From Prostheceraeus crozeri (taxonomy: Eukaryota; Platyhelminthes; Polycladida; Euryleptidae): a stretch of DNA of 64,000 bases. How positions within the stretch are numbered: the first letter of the stretch is position 1; the number at the start of each line of letters is the position of its first letter. The translations under genes and the position numbers were made by a program. The DNA lies in NCBI GenBank assembly GCA_907163375.1, contig CAJQUW010016988.1:434001-498000 (forward strand), in the 5' to 3' direction. Positions 46,417 through 58,744 of the stretch are shown in pieces. The notes beneath the pieces were generated by a model. It was not told the DNA's origin. It worked only from the letters and a program-made list of their open reading frames with translations, and did no database searches.

Positions 46417-46996
46417 GAGAAAAATGAGAACACTCCCTTGTTATGGCGACGTTTTTGATTTATATGTGACAAGTAAAATAAAAATGTGAAAACCGCCCGA
46501 CGTTTCGTCCGCCGCGGACTTATTCATGGTCATACTGGCCGTGGCAAGCTATGGTTTAAATATCAATAGTGACCTCTCATCAATTCTTGTTTCCTATTCA
46601 TGGATGGACAATGGATCCTGATGGTATGAGTCACCCCAGTATGAATAGGGCTGCTGAGGCGATCGATGATATCGACATCAAAGCCGTCTATGGTAAAAGA
46701 ACGATCAAAATGACGTTGGACAACATGATCTGTGATGGCACTCGTACTGTCTAGATTATCAATGCTTCTGTGATGTTCAGCAACACGGACTTCGCTTCAG
46801 AAGCCCTATTCATACTGGGGTGGCTGAGGCGAATTACATCAGGATCCATCATCTATCCATGAATAGGAAAGAAGAATTGATGAGAAGTCATTATTGATAT
46901 TTAAACCATCGCTAGCCAATGCCAGTTTGTCATAATCCGTGGACAGTAATAAATCAAAAACGTCGCCGTAGGGAATGTTTTCATTTTCTTCTCTTA
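46417..46996. repeat. Inverted repeat carrying a Penelope-type hammerhead end
   Basis: Left arm 46417-46662 and right arm about 46792-46996 are reverse complements, about 85 percent by eye. Shared blocks include GGCGACGTTTTTGATTTA, ATGGTTTAAATATCAATA and CACCCCAGTATGAATAGGGC. The left arm holds an extra roughly 50 bases containing a hammerhead-like motif; the right arm keeps only its edge. The layout repeats, with unrelated sequence, that of 6333-8438, so it is probably the 5' end of another Penelope-like element in head-to-head form. Confidence 0.6.
46499..46531 (-). ncRNA. Hammerhead-like motif, minus strand
   Basis: Minus strand: stem II GTCCG-CGG-CGGAC (46519-46507) is perfect. GAAA (46506-46503) leads into the palindromic stem III ACGT (46503-46500) and cleavage-site C (46499). 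The first core box reads ATGAATA rather than CTGATGA, and stem I is only two or three pairs, so it is probably inactive. The string is typical of Penelope terminal repeats. Confidence 0.45.
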
Positions 46997-46999
46997 AAA

Positions 47000-49900
47000 A
47001 ATCCTAAAAAATCTTTCCCTTTTCTCCATTTGCTTTGTAAAATGAATATGTGAATTTCCAAGAAACTCTGATTCAATAACAATATAGAGAACGTGTTTGG
47101 AGTGTGTCAATAGATTCAAAAGAATGTATTCGGAGGTTTGTTAGGGTGTCTATTTGTGGGTCATTTTAGCTAAATATCTTAGTCTAAAAATTCTGATCGA
47201 GTTTACTTGACGTGTTACGGAAGTGCGTAGCTATACAATGGAGCATATGTTAGTTCAGAAACTAATGCAGAACGCTAGAGATCTTAAAGAAGCCGAGACA
47301 CAAATTGCGGTGAAAACATCTTGGACAACTTTTTTAAAAATTTGAATTCATTTTCGAAGATGTCAATTTTTTTCCATACAGGTATCTAGAAGATGGTGCG
47401 TGGATGCTTTTTCAAAAGTCATGAAACCGCGGATTGAGAGATTTTTCGGAATATTCGATTTCTAACTCAGTTACATCTCGAAATTTGTCCGGATGTCCCA
47501 AAGGGTTTAACTTTAAAAGCTTGCTAAAAAAGGGGCTTTGAAAGGAGTCACATGACTAACAAGTGCTGAGGACACCTCCGAAAGCTTGTGCGTTAGTTTT
47601 AACCTTTTTACTTTGAATACAGATGGAGAACGTCCGATACACAGATTGCCTTGAAATTGCTTTGATGCAATGCGTAGGCATATATGCAATGTGAATAAAT
47701 ATGTAGGCCTATTCTCAGAGCTCATTAAAATTCAGTCCATTCAGTTATTTGCCAGTGAATTATATACCATATGTCGATGCATCATTTTTCGCCTTAATTT
47801 TGAATTTGTTACTAGTATATTCCACTTTTGTTTTTGTTTTTTGCAATTTGCACTAATACCCGATAAGCGATATTTAGTTATGTAGTAAACATGAAGTGGG
47901 TGATTTTGCCTGTGGTTTACAACGTTTCTATTCAATATCTTTAATAATGTACCCTGAAACAAAACCGAGCAATATTTTTTACGAAATTGTATTTACTGGT
48001 GGTGTAATCGAGATGACTGGTTTGAGGATGATGCCGGATGTTGCATGACTTCGAAATTTCGTGGTCAATTTCTTACAAGAGACTTAAAAAAGGACAAGAA
48101 ATAGAGCATGATGATAGATGACTTTCCGGAAATACTTGATACTTAGGACAAAGCGATCACGCAAGCATCTTCTTGACCTCTTGTGAGATTGCCAGATGGA
48201 TAGCACTCTATACTAGGGAATTACAAGCTATTATTTGGCAGTACTATGAAGGGAAGACACGAAACGTGACATATACGAGTAATACAATAAGGGGAAAGAC
48301 AGCATGATGGACAATTGTGTTGAACTTGCATTTGGTAATAAAGAAGTCATTCAGATTGAAGAAGTATTTGAAATGCATAGAGCAATGGCGTGGTCAAAGA
48401 ATGAGTGCATCAAGCTTGTCAATCATAGAAAGACGATTATTTTCCATAGTTGAGTTGCATTATTAGAGAGAAGAACTGATATTTGTTGATGGTTGAGTTA
48501 TGCGTGATTACTGATTAATGCACCGATAAAAGTTTGGACATTTCTTTCTTTTTCGTATTATTGTTGTATGTTTAATAGTTATGGGCAACGTCAGTTTTTG
48601 TATTTACTGATTTCTTCATTGAGCATTTTCATTTTCTAAATTTACACACTTTGACAATTTCTGAAATAGGATTATCTAAAATTCATGAGCTTTCGGACTT
48701 TCTGAGTCAGTCGGAGTTGAAAATGAGAGGGATGAGGCATATCATGATACAATTCATTCCGAAGACCAGACTCCGCTGTTCATGTTGAGTCTGCCCGCAA
48801 TGCATTGTTGGATTAACCCAACAGACAACTTAAAGGACCTGCTTCCCGATTGCATAGCAACCATCTTCATCAAAGAATAATTTCATTATAAATCCATGAG
48901 AGCCACTACAATCAATTGAAAAATAGAATTAAATACTGAACACAAAATGTTAACTACTAATGTAGAAACTACTGAATTGATTGATCAAAATTGCTGTAGG
49001 ATAAATGTCTGTAAAAACAATATCGTTATCATAATGATCTTGGCGGCACAGTGCCTGCACTGCCGCAAACGATGACCATTTGAGTCCTACTATCTATGAT
49101 AGCCAATTTTTAGTACAATCACACTTGAGAGCTGAGAGCGCCGGTGAATTGACTGCGATAAAATCAAGATTAATATAACGAGATGACATTTCAAACGATT
49201 CAAAGCAGTTCAAAAGGAGAGATGAGCGGTAAGAAAAGAAGCGTCTGTCAAAGCAAAGTAAGGGATAGAAAATGAATTGCTTTTGTGTACCTAAGGTGGT
49301 TTGTAGAATTAGGTGGGGAAAACAATTCAGTTCAATTGGTACATAGTCCAAAACAATTCATCTCTCTTGCTTTACTTTGGTAAATATCTATGTTTGTTCC
49401 GTCCATCTGTCCTCTTTAATTGTTTTCCTCTCTCGGCTTCTAGTTGAGTTTAGCTGAAGTCAGGTTACAGGTTTTCTCACCTTTCAGCTCTCGAGTGTGA
49501 TAGCAACTTATCATCGTACATACTTGATAGAACTCTCGACTGAGTAATTTCTGCATGAACTTTCATAGAGATCTTTTTAACACATACCCGCAATCTCTTA
49601 AACTTCTCAACTTCCATTTAATTTTGCAATTTTTGTCCATGTTGTTCATTCCAACATCTGATGACATGTGCAAATGCGTGAATTTTAGCGAAAAATTTGT
49701 CTGTAAAGTCTTCACAGTTTCAATTGCTTTTGCCTGTGTCAGTGTAACATGCCGTTAACAATTTCAAAAGGACTACCAGTACATGAAAGTGATCGATGCC
49801 TAATTATCAAGTAAAATGTCGTTAATCAATGAGAAATGGCGATAATTAATGCGAATCGGCTTTGATAAATCGATGATGTCCGATAATGAACTATAAGACT

Positions 49901-50185
49901 CTTAAGAAATCCTGTTCAGCTAGTGCACTCACTCATCATTATTGTTTTGGGACAACCTTCCTTCAATGCAATGAATCGGACAGTCAAGTGTGGGAGGGCA
50001 GGGCAACCATATACAGACGACCAGGGGACATTACCGATTTCAATGCTTATGATCGGATAAAAGACAGTTGTCTGAGAAAGGAACTGTACGTAAATACCCA
50101 CATGGGAGGGCAGCTGACTTCATCCAAGAGTACTTAATGTATATTATGAATGCGTGAAGGAGCATGATGTCCTATTCATCATTTT
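47000..50185. other. No recognisable gene
   Basis: Long AT-rich stretch. Frames at 47670-47962, 49094-49351 and 49886-50137 lack motifs and splice support. No further carboxypeptidase exon was found here. Confidence 0.55.
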
Positions 50186-50187
50186 GC

Positions 50188-51000
50188 ATATACCGTAAAA
50201 CCTACAAGACCGTCATGGCGGCCTATTTTTCAACCCTTTCTCTTAGGCGACAGTCTATTACAGGTGGCGTCTTATTAGAAAGTTCTATTTCTGAGGGCGG
50301 CGGTCCATTTATCAGCATCTATTGAGTCTAAGGCCCCAGCCACACTGAAAACACCAGCGTCCCGAGCAAATGCATGTCCGCAAGCTATTAATCGTTTCAA
50401 TGAAGTGTGCATGCATGTTCTATCTAAAAACCTCAAAAAACTAAATGCCTTACGACATACCGAATAAACTATTAAAGTACTTACATTTCGGCTATCACTA
50501 GCATAACTTTGTCTGATGATCAAGTCATCACATCTTGTGATTGGAACTTAATATGATCATGAATTCATGATCATTCACCTGTTTTACTGACACCGATATT
50601 CAGTTAATTGATTAGTAAGTATTATTGACAATAAACATTATGGCCTACTTCACCTGTATACTGGTGTATCAGAAGCATCAACACTTAACAAGATGGTGTG
50701 GTGTACTGTATGTGTCTATGCACGCAATATCGCTACCAACAAAAAGGTAGGATGACCAACAACACAAATCGTGATTAACATTGCAGGCACTTAATGATAC
50801 ATGATGACTACAGGCATCAGTTTAAAGCAATTTCTAATAATGAAAAAGTCAAGGACACATGAAGAAGTGCAAATAACGCATCACATGTCGGAGTGGCCTT
50901 ACGCAAACAAACATCTTGATGCTCCCTTATTATACTGCCGAAATATAAGAAGTGGCAGTCTATTTCAGGTGGCGTTCTATTACAGGTCTAACGGTAAGTC
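50188..51000. repeat. Possible DNA transposon with TACCGT ends
   Basis: The left side begins ATACCGTAAAACCT and the right side ends AGGTCTAACGGTAA, a 13-base imperfect inverted pair. Both sides also contain the direct string CAGTCTATTACAGGTGGCG (near 50248) or CAGTCTATTTCAGGTGGCG (near 50957). No target duplication and no transposase were seen. Confidence 0.4.
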
Positions 51001-51039
51001 ATTTTTAATATTTTTGGTCTCGATTGTAAAGAGTTTTTC

Positions 51040-51105
51040 GTAGAATGCGGCGGGCTTTCGGCGTCCTGCGCCCTCGCAGGTCGAGGACTTATTCATCCTG
51101 TTCAT
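51040..51105 (-). ncRNA. Hammerhead-like remnant
   Basis: Minus strand: GATGAATAAGTCC, then the hairpin GTCCTCG-ACCTG-CGAGGGC, then GGACGCCGAAAGC. The order resembles a Penelope hammerhead with an insertion between stem II and GAAA and a decayed first box. The AATAAGTCC string is shared with the motif at 46499-46531. Confidence 0.3.
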
Positions 51106-51130
51106 TTCGATTTTATTCTTTGCTGAATGT

Positions 51131-53290
51131 TATTGTTCTGTATCAACAGTGACTATCGCTACATCACGGCACATTGTCTCGCGTATATGCAATAAAGTTA
51201 TTATCGATGATGACTGCTGCTATCCAACACGGGAAGCGGGTCCTTTTAGTTGTGTGATTAGGCATACCGTCCAACAAAACTCCGGCAGACGTGCGGTTCT
51301 AGACACCTATGTTCCATCCAACTATAAAATTGCTTGCTGACATGTCAGGCTCTGAACAAGTATCGCATGACAAGCGGAAATCACTTTGTTGCCGCAAAGA
51401 CTCGCGGCAAGATCATAACAGAAGTAATTAAAGCCTCGAAATCCAAGAAAAAAGCAAGAGAGGAACAGGAAAGTGTATATCTCTTGTTGATGCTATATAA
51501 AGTAGCAAAAATTGTCGCAATGACAAATAAAGATATCTATCTAGATACAGTCTCAAATTTTGGTTAATCGTCTATTGTAAAAGTCAGTGTCGATGATGAT
51601 AGCTGTAAAAGAGATTAGGACTTCAACGTGTCATTATTATCATCGTTGAAATTCTAGATGCGGCATTCACAAGGAAGAAATCTTCATTGTCTACCTGTCT
51701 GCTTTCACCTTAATCTGACGCGTTCCCACGAGTGCTCTGAGACAGCTGAAATGGATGCGTTTGTGCTGCAACTTCCCCTCTTCTGTGCGTCTATTTTCTC
51801 AAGTCAATGATAGAATGTCAGATAAAATCTACTGAAACTGCAGCAGATCGAATGCTGTCTGAAAATTAAAGCGCTCCATTAACCACTTACACTGTATGTC
51901 CCTAAAGAATTTCAAAATTGTTATTCAATGGTATTTCCATTCAAACAAACATATCCTTAAATTATCATCATTATTAATATTGAAATGGAAGATTCTCGCT
52001 TACATAGCGACGAAATGTAGCAAGCGCGAAATCCGAAAACTTAAGATATCTCAAAAATCTTTTTTCAATGCTTTGAAAAACATCGTCATTTGACCAAAAA
52101 CATATTTCTCGAAATTCATCTTAATGAAAATGCACAATATTTCGCTGACCTGACTCTCAAGAAGAAATATACAACTGTGGACGGAACATAGAATATTTAT
52201 TTCAATCAACAAATAAAGAAGCTTTTTCAGCAACATTATCATATTTTGCATTTACGCATCTTCATATATTTATCATCAACACGTGTTCTGTCAACTTTAT
52301 GCATAGCCGGCTACTGACAGGAGAGAGACACAATGTAAGGTCACATAGGTCGATCAATTTCTGGTGAACTCACACTCGTTCTCAGAACGACGCAGTAAAA
52401 TCTTGTCTTGTAATGGCATAGATGAGAAAAGGAGTTTATCAGTAACTATAATTAGACGGTTGGTCCGCGAATGAGAGCAAGAGATTGTTCGCTATCCCGG
52501 GTGGCTCATCCGCTTTTACACAAAGCTCTAAGATAATGCAAGTATGACTTGTTGAGGCAGACGCGTGTTTCAAATAATTATTCAAAAAAGACCTATCTGC
52601 CGTGAATCGTTTAATGGCTTCGAAACGTGTCACAGGTCCTGCTGCGTCGTCAGGCAATAGTTATAAGTTTATAATTTTACTTGTATCACGTTTTTAGGTT
52701 GATCAGTCGTGAATATCTGGATAAAAATTTACTACAGTACATGTATATTCACACGCATTGATTGTCAGTCAAAAAGGCTGTCGTAGTAACTTATCGAGCA
52801 GTGACAGCTTTTTTTAGATTTATTTTGACACTTAACCTAACGTAATATTGGTATTTTTTCTACTATTCGTGACGGTTGGGGTGGAATCTTAGTGACTTCA
52901 ATCGCATCTACTATGAATCAATGCCAAGTATTAAAGTGGTTGCGCACATGACACGATCAATGAATTTTCTTCATCACTCTACTACAAGATGAGCTGAGTA
53001 CACCATGTAATCTAACAGTTGTATGTTGTAATAAATAAAGTACTTTTTGTTCAATACATCAATTTACAAATTTTTGGCAGTGGCTAAATGGTAATCAGTG
53101 TGATTTCAAAATGTAGGACAACATATTTTATTCAAAATTCAAAGTGCACGTCTAGAAACAAGTTTTCAAGCTTTCCCAAAATACCCCTATTTTAACGTAC
53201 GTAATTATGCAGACGTCGCATGTTGTTCATTTAGTTAGTTTAGTAAATAGTTTTTATTTAATGCCCTTCAATTAATATCTTCAATTGCAT
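51131..53290. other. No recognisable gene
   Basis: AT-rich. Frames at 51149-51340, 51334-51567 and 52439-52657 show no domain. Confidence 0.55.
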
Positions 53291-53299
53291 TAAAATTCA

Positions 53300-53995
53300 A
53301 TATGACAACCCTCAAGAAGTGGTATGTGGTTACTGCAGGCTGACCTGGACGAGATTTCAGTGTGGTCCAGGAAATGGCAATAACGTTTCAATCCCTCCAA
53401 TTCCCCCGTTATCTCAATTTGTTATCGTAATCCCTCTTAAGTCCACGTGCACAATAACAAGCTCCTCAAGAATGCGTACTCCTCGAAAGATCTTGGTGTG
53501 GTCATCTCAAATCCCCTTAAAAAATCTCAAATGTCCTCATGTGTACCCAGAAAGTACACTGGGTACTTTCCGCTATTCTGCGAAATTTCAAGTTCCGTCA
53601 TTCTGACAATCTTTGCTTGCGCAAATCCTACGTTCGTCCCATTCCCAACTACTCTACTTCGTGCGCGCGGTCGTAGAGTGCGCTGTGTATGCATGTGTGG
53701 AATCCCTTTGCTGCAAAAGACATTACCTTGATCAAAAACAGTCCAACGCCGCTTCACTCGTTATGTGTGATACCTACATCGGAGCACTCTTCCGAACACC
53801 GCCTTCGAATCATTGGAATTCAACCCTCCAACTTCGCCACCCTGTTTCCGACTTAATAGACATGTGCAGAATTTCTCATTCCTTTACTCCCTTTGATCCA
53901 AGAATGTGTTTCACCGTGTCAAGGACTCGTGACCATGACTTAAGGGTCTTTGAAAATCATTTAAGGGTAAAGACAGACGTCATCTCCAAGTGATA
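53300..53995 (+). mobile_element. LINE fragment, C-terminal half of reverse transcriptase
   Basis: Three + frames successively show DLDEISVWSRKW, SKDLGVVISN, a region around CCKRHYLDQKQ, and finally HPVSDLIDMCRISHSFTPFDP with FTVSRTRDHDLRVFENH. These follow the order of the LINE RT C-terminal region (DLxxIxxWSxxWQ, TKDLGVxIS, VQRRxTR, RRxRxDLIxMYKI, RGHxLKLxK). Several frame breaks show a dead copy. Confidence 0.7.
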
Positions 53996-53999
53996 TCGA

Positions 54000-54615
54000 C
54001 AGCTTATTGTCATATTATTATTATTGACAATGCTACCAACATTCATATTGTAGCTTTGATTCTGCTACGACAGCCCTATTTTGTTGAAGATACGCGGCAT
54101 TTTGCGCAATTGTATCAAAAAGTGGGTCTAAGAAATGATTATCCTCAACGGCTTATTAATTGGATCAAATTTTCATGCTTCAAATCGGTGAAAACCAAAT
54201 AAACTGATATGGCAGCTAATGCGGGTAAGCGGTAGTTGAAACATCTGTTTCATTTAAGTCACTGAATTAAATATTTTGTTTATCTGCTTCGGTTTGCTAG
54301 AAGTGTGATTAATAGGAAACCGACGGCACATCGATGAACTTAATAAGTGGGCAAAAAGGAATTCCTAATACCTTTTAGAGATAGGAAAAAGTCCTGCGTC
54401 GCTTGCGGATTAATGTGAGTTCCAGCAAAGTGCTTCGATTGCCGAAATTCCTTCATATTCGAAGAATTCAGATCGTGTCGCACAAGTTTTCTCATAATGT
54501 TGGCCCTTCCGATCATTACTAAAAAAGTAGCAGGCATGCGAAAATTAGTTCACTTGATGTTTTCACATTCTCTCCTCGGCATTCACTGTATAGTACTAGT
54601 ATAGTGTAGTTCCTC
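54000..54615. other. No recognisable gene
   Basis: AT-rich, with no supported feature. Confidence 0.6.
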
Positions 54616-54621
54616 ACTGTT

Positions 54622-54830
54622 GTGGTGTCCGTGGCACAGTGGTTGCGTACTTGGACTATCGATCTCATGGTCCAGAGGTCGAACCCGGAAAGTGTCACTG
54701 GAAGTCGGCAGGAAGGGCATCCGGACTACAAAGCACCACAACGCTCCAAACAAAGTCTGACTTCTGTCAGCACCGTCCAAGGCCCCAGTTGGGGTAAAAA
54801 GTGACGTAAAATCCGTAAAAAAATAGTGCA
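54622..54830 (+). mobile_element. tRNA-derived SINE, family 1, + copy
   Basis: Head GTGGTGTCCGTGGCACAGTGG with A box TGGCACAGTGG and B-box-like GGTCGAACCCGG, then the family body (GTCGGCAGGAAGGGC, CACAACGCTCC, GTCAGCACCGTCCAAGG) and tail GGGGTAAAAAGTGACG. Very similar to the copy at 41473-41671. Target duplication not resolved. The short frames over it (54622-54804 and 54583-54954) are artefacts of the SINE. Confidence 0.85.
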
Positions 54831-54839
54831 TACACACAG

Positions 54840-56555
54840 GATGTTTGTTTTGGTGTGTGTGAAGTGATATCACAGCACGCATACATCTCTCACTGGCTCT
54901 GGTGTCCTCTGCTGACAGCTTACTGTTTTCCATTTCCAATAGCAAGCGATCCACGAATTATCCATTCGAGAAGGAGCAACTTGTCTAATTCTGTGATGTG
55001 CCATTTCGATATTAAGGCTACATACAACCCTTCCTTTCTTGGGAAACCGAAGCGCGCGCAGATGAATCTAATTCTGTGATTTAAGTATATTCCCCTCGAA
55101 AAGTAGCTGATCAAAATATTGTTTGTAGTTTTCATCATTTTTATTATCGGCGTTGGATTCTGTACCAACCCAATACTGAAAGATAATAGTCATCGATACA
55201 GAAAGTCCACCACGTAGTTACAAAGGATAAAAGGAAATGGCGCTTTGTTACCGCGGCTCACTTGGAGATCAATCGACTGCTGAATGTGGTTATGACAGTC
55301 AATGAGCGTCCAATGACGAATAAGCTTCATGATCTTGAGTTCTTGGTGACAAGGAACGACAGCTGCTGACGGATGAACAACAACAAGAACAATCAAAATA
55401 TCAGTGATCACTCCAGGAAAGCACACGAGACTGATACAAAACAAAAACTTTTAAGACATATACTAACAGATTGAGTAGGTCGGCGGAAAACGCTGAGAAA
55501 GTTCAAATGCCGACTTTTGGACGCAACACAACGCGAATTCATCGTCATATGGCACATAGCGCGACAGCAATCGGCTACTACTGCGTGTATTGGTAGTGTA
55601 ACAAGACATTCGGATGTAATTCCTTGATTAGTGTTCGCAACTTCTTGCGGAATTCCGTTAGCAATTCAATCCCATGCGAGGTTTTGCATGCTATTTAGCG
55701 TTTGCCTTTCAGGCATTACTAGCCGCTTGTGAAGATGCGGAGTTACGCTGCTCAGCAACTTAAAGTCCCTTGTTTTATCTCTTTTGCATCAAGCCTAAAG
55801 ATGCATAAGCGATCTTGACATTGTTGAGTCAATTCGTGCTTCTTTTTAGGGACAAATTTTATTGTTCAATGTGATATATTTCTTCTATTCGTATCTGGAC
55901 AGAGCTCTTCAAGAAGTTCAAATTGCTAAAAACAATTTCGAATATTTCCCATGATTTTAATAGACATGCTGTCACATATCGTGAATACAATACAATACTT
56001 ACTGCTGTCATAGTGTAAGATGCCAGACGTTATTGCCAAGCTACTTGTCATGCAGCTTTGCATCTTCAATCAAGCAGTTACTAATCCGCGCCAGGCTGTG
56101 ACATCCTTTTTTGATACTAATTGAAATTTTGGTGCTTGATTAACTCATCGTAGTTGCTTTCTAACCCTTTTCATCTAAAAAATAAGCTAGCCCATAAGAA
56201 GGTCGATAAAGATTATACAGATTGTAACCGCAACTCTCTATGTTCGTCTATCAGAAATGCAATGCGGCTTGACATTTTTCCTACCGAATGGCGACCGTTC
56301 GAATCTCTGTTGTCTATATTTCAAACATGACGTAATTGAAAGGAAATTTCAGTTTCATGAACCTCGATTAAGGAAACTAATGTCTAAGTTTCTAATTATT
56401 TTCCATATAACTTTGAACATGTCTATTTTTGTCCTACATCTTGTTACACTGCCATTGGAACTGCCTACAGCTGCGCATAGGAGGTTGGCGCTTTAGATTG
56501 CGGCCGAATATGGCGCAGAAGATTCGGACCGCTAGAGGAACGGAGGGATTTGATT
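54840..56555. other. Presumed 3' flank of the zinc-finger gene
   Basis: No gene. On the minus strand an AATAAA lies at 55863-55858, about 0.7 kb after the stop codon at 56556, and could serve as poly(A) signal, although such hexamers are common by chance here. Confidence 0.4.
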
Positions 56556-56881
56556 CTAGGGCTCATTGTGAAGACTACTTTGTCGCAGATCAATCGCCTG
56601 CTCAGTACTCGCTTGCTCTTCATGAGACGTTTCGTTGACATGCTCGAAGAAACGGAGCGCACTCTCTGCTTGAAATCCACACAGGCGGCAAACGAACGGG
56701 GCACATCCAGGTGCGTGCATTGCCATATGAAGCCGGTGTAGGAGATCATCACGAAAAAATATACCGCATCGTCGGCATTCGTGCATACGACGAGGGAGAA
56801 CTTTGTTCACCAGTCCACGGTCCACGCGAATCACGCGACCCATCGTTGTCCAGTTAATTGGAGCAGTGCGACGCTCAGAGC
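56556..56881 (-). CDS. Ikaros/Hunchback-type zinc-finger factor, last exon
   Basis: Minus-strand acceptor TATGTTTCAG precedes base 56881. The exon enters with two bases (GC), reads SERRTAPINW and RVIRVDRGLVNKV, and ends HNEP-TAG at 56556. It holds two C2H2 fingers. The first is CRRCGIFFRDD...HMAMH (C-x2-C-x12-H-x3-H). The second is CRLCGFQAE...HVNETSH (C-x2-C-x12-H-x5-H). The spacing between them, the FF and HM residues and the H-x5-H ending match the C-terminal dimerisation pair of Ikaros and Hunchback proteins (FxDxxxYTIHMGxH...CxxCG). Such pairs mediate homo- and heterodimer formation in nuclear transcription factors. I cannot say which of the two related families it is. Confidence 0.78.
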
Positions 56882-57300
56882 CTGAAACATATCACAAATA
56901 TGAATTGACAACTTACGTAATTGAGTCATAAGTTTATCAGTCATGCGATGTTCATAAGTTTCAACTGATTAAATAGTGTGTAAACAACAAGTATTTAATA
57001 ATGGTGCCTGTAGTAAGGAGTCAAACGAGCGATTGTGAACTACTCGTATTATGAACCAAAAAAGATGCAAAGTACATCATGAGAATTCCTTCTACTTCCA
57101 CTGCGTTTACATTATGTCTGTAGAGAGTTTTGTGCTATTTTTGAATGTATTTAATTTAAGATCAGGCGGAAACGAGATGCATCGAAGGATCTTTAACCAT
57201 TTAAGTGCGGAAGATCAGGGTGAGATCATCCACCAATTTTTCATCATATGAATGTGACGTGTAACTGTTTACACTAGCACAGTCTGTTGCTGTGTGCTAC
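56882..57300. other. Intron of the zinc-finger gene, 3' part
   Basis: Non-coding; the + frame at 57051-57251 is unsupported. Confidence 0.55.
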
Positions 57301-57305
57301 AGTCA

Positions 57306-57480
57306 AGGTCCATTCACACCAGACGCGGCGCAGCGCGTACTCACGCGTCTCGAATTTTTGTTCAGAGCCGGCGCGGTCCCGCACGTCTCTGTCTGAACAG
57401 TCCCATAGGTTTATTAAGGTTCTGAACGAAATTCTGGACGCGTGATGACGCGCCGCGCCGCATCCGGTGTAAATGGACCA
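57306..57480. mobile_element. Short MITE
   Basis: Inverted ends AGGTCCATTCACACC and GGTGTAAATGGACCA continue into GC-rich arms (GCGGCGC, CACGCGTC, GTTCAGA) of about 60 bases. TCA directly repeats at 57303-57305 and 57481-57483. Ends and 3-base duplication suggest a Harbinger-type or related MITE; the superfamily is uncertain. Confidence 0.6.
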
Positions 57481-57489
57481 TCAGACATC

Positions 57490-58740
57490 ACAAATCAATG
57501 TGAATCCGAGATCAATTCACCGGACCCATATTTGTTGAATGAGCCTGCCGATACAAAATTAACATGTGTGCAAGCGACAACTCAGAAGGACCCAGGCTAT
57601 TAAGCTGAGCTATTGCACTTGGCGACAGTAGTTTTGTTTAAGCTCTGATTTTGACATTTTTTCTCCTTTAGTTAGCGAACAATTTCTCGTGTGTATTTAG
57701 CACTTTATGTTTCTAGAAAATAAATTGAGTTTAAGATCTGCGATTGTTCACATGGGGTCATTTTCGGGTCCACAATCCTCTACAATGGCCTTTAAGCGAT
57801 TTACCGATTAGCATTATTGATCAATCGCTCCTGTCAAATTTGACTTCTTGACTCCCGAGTGACCTCATTGCTCATGCCCTGTAAAACCGTGACTTGATAA
57901 CTGACGGGGTAGGCCCGTCAATGATTCTAATGATGATATTTCAGATCACCCATCAGATGCATCAATCACTCTCTTAAGCCGATTATAAAAATTAATGTTT
58001 AGTCATGACGAACTCATCTCTCTCAAGATTTCAGCATTCAGCATCGTTTAGTCTAGACGTTTTTGTCAAGCGTTTCATTATCACCCCTTCCAGACATCGA
58101 CAGTTACTTGCAAAATTCCACTCATTGACATGAATATGAAGTGGAAAAAATTGGTCAGTGAGCTTGTTGAAAAATTATCGGAGAAATTATTGTCATCTAC
58201 TGGTAGATCAAGCAAATGTTAAGCAGATAATTGTTAGTGGAATCCACTGAGTTCAAGTAGAGTTAACTGTTTAAGGTGTTTAAATGCCAACATGTGATGC
58301 ACAAATCGTCACCTAAGATGAACCTCTTTACTAGCCTTACATGCCATATTGTCATAACCTACACACTGAACTGTCACAAACATTCATATGATTTTAACTA
58401 CGTCATGATAAACGTGAATTGCTTTACAATAATGCAAGGTGATACAACGCGCGTGAGAAGTTACAATTCGTATAAGTCGAAGTGTGTCACTCATTTTCTT
58501 CATAATTTTCTTTATAAAACTACCCATACACGTACATCAGGGATTGTAGTTCAATTATTCACATTTACAATGTGTCTTCGGTAATATGAATTCATTATTG
58601 CATTCACTAACTGCACACTGATGTTTGAATGACAAATTAACTTTACTGATTGACGTTAGACATGAAACTCCCAGATCCTCTTGAAAGACATTATTTTATA
58701 TTTATTCTCATTTATTGTGTTTACTTTCTCTCGCTACTTC
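57490..58740. other. Intron of the zinc-finger gene, middle part
   Basis: AT-rich and non-coding; a 102-codon + frame at 58276-58584 shows no features. Confidence 0.55.
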
Positions 58741-58744
58741 AATA

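Noticed and set aside
47881-47950. Possible next GCPII exon (VYNV-like text near 47.92 kb)
   Set aside because: Only four residues match, without acceptor or following EPD or HRD motifs.
54622-54804. 60-codon frame near 54.6 kb
   Set aside because: It lies wholly inside a SINE copy.
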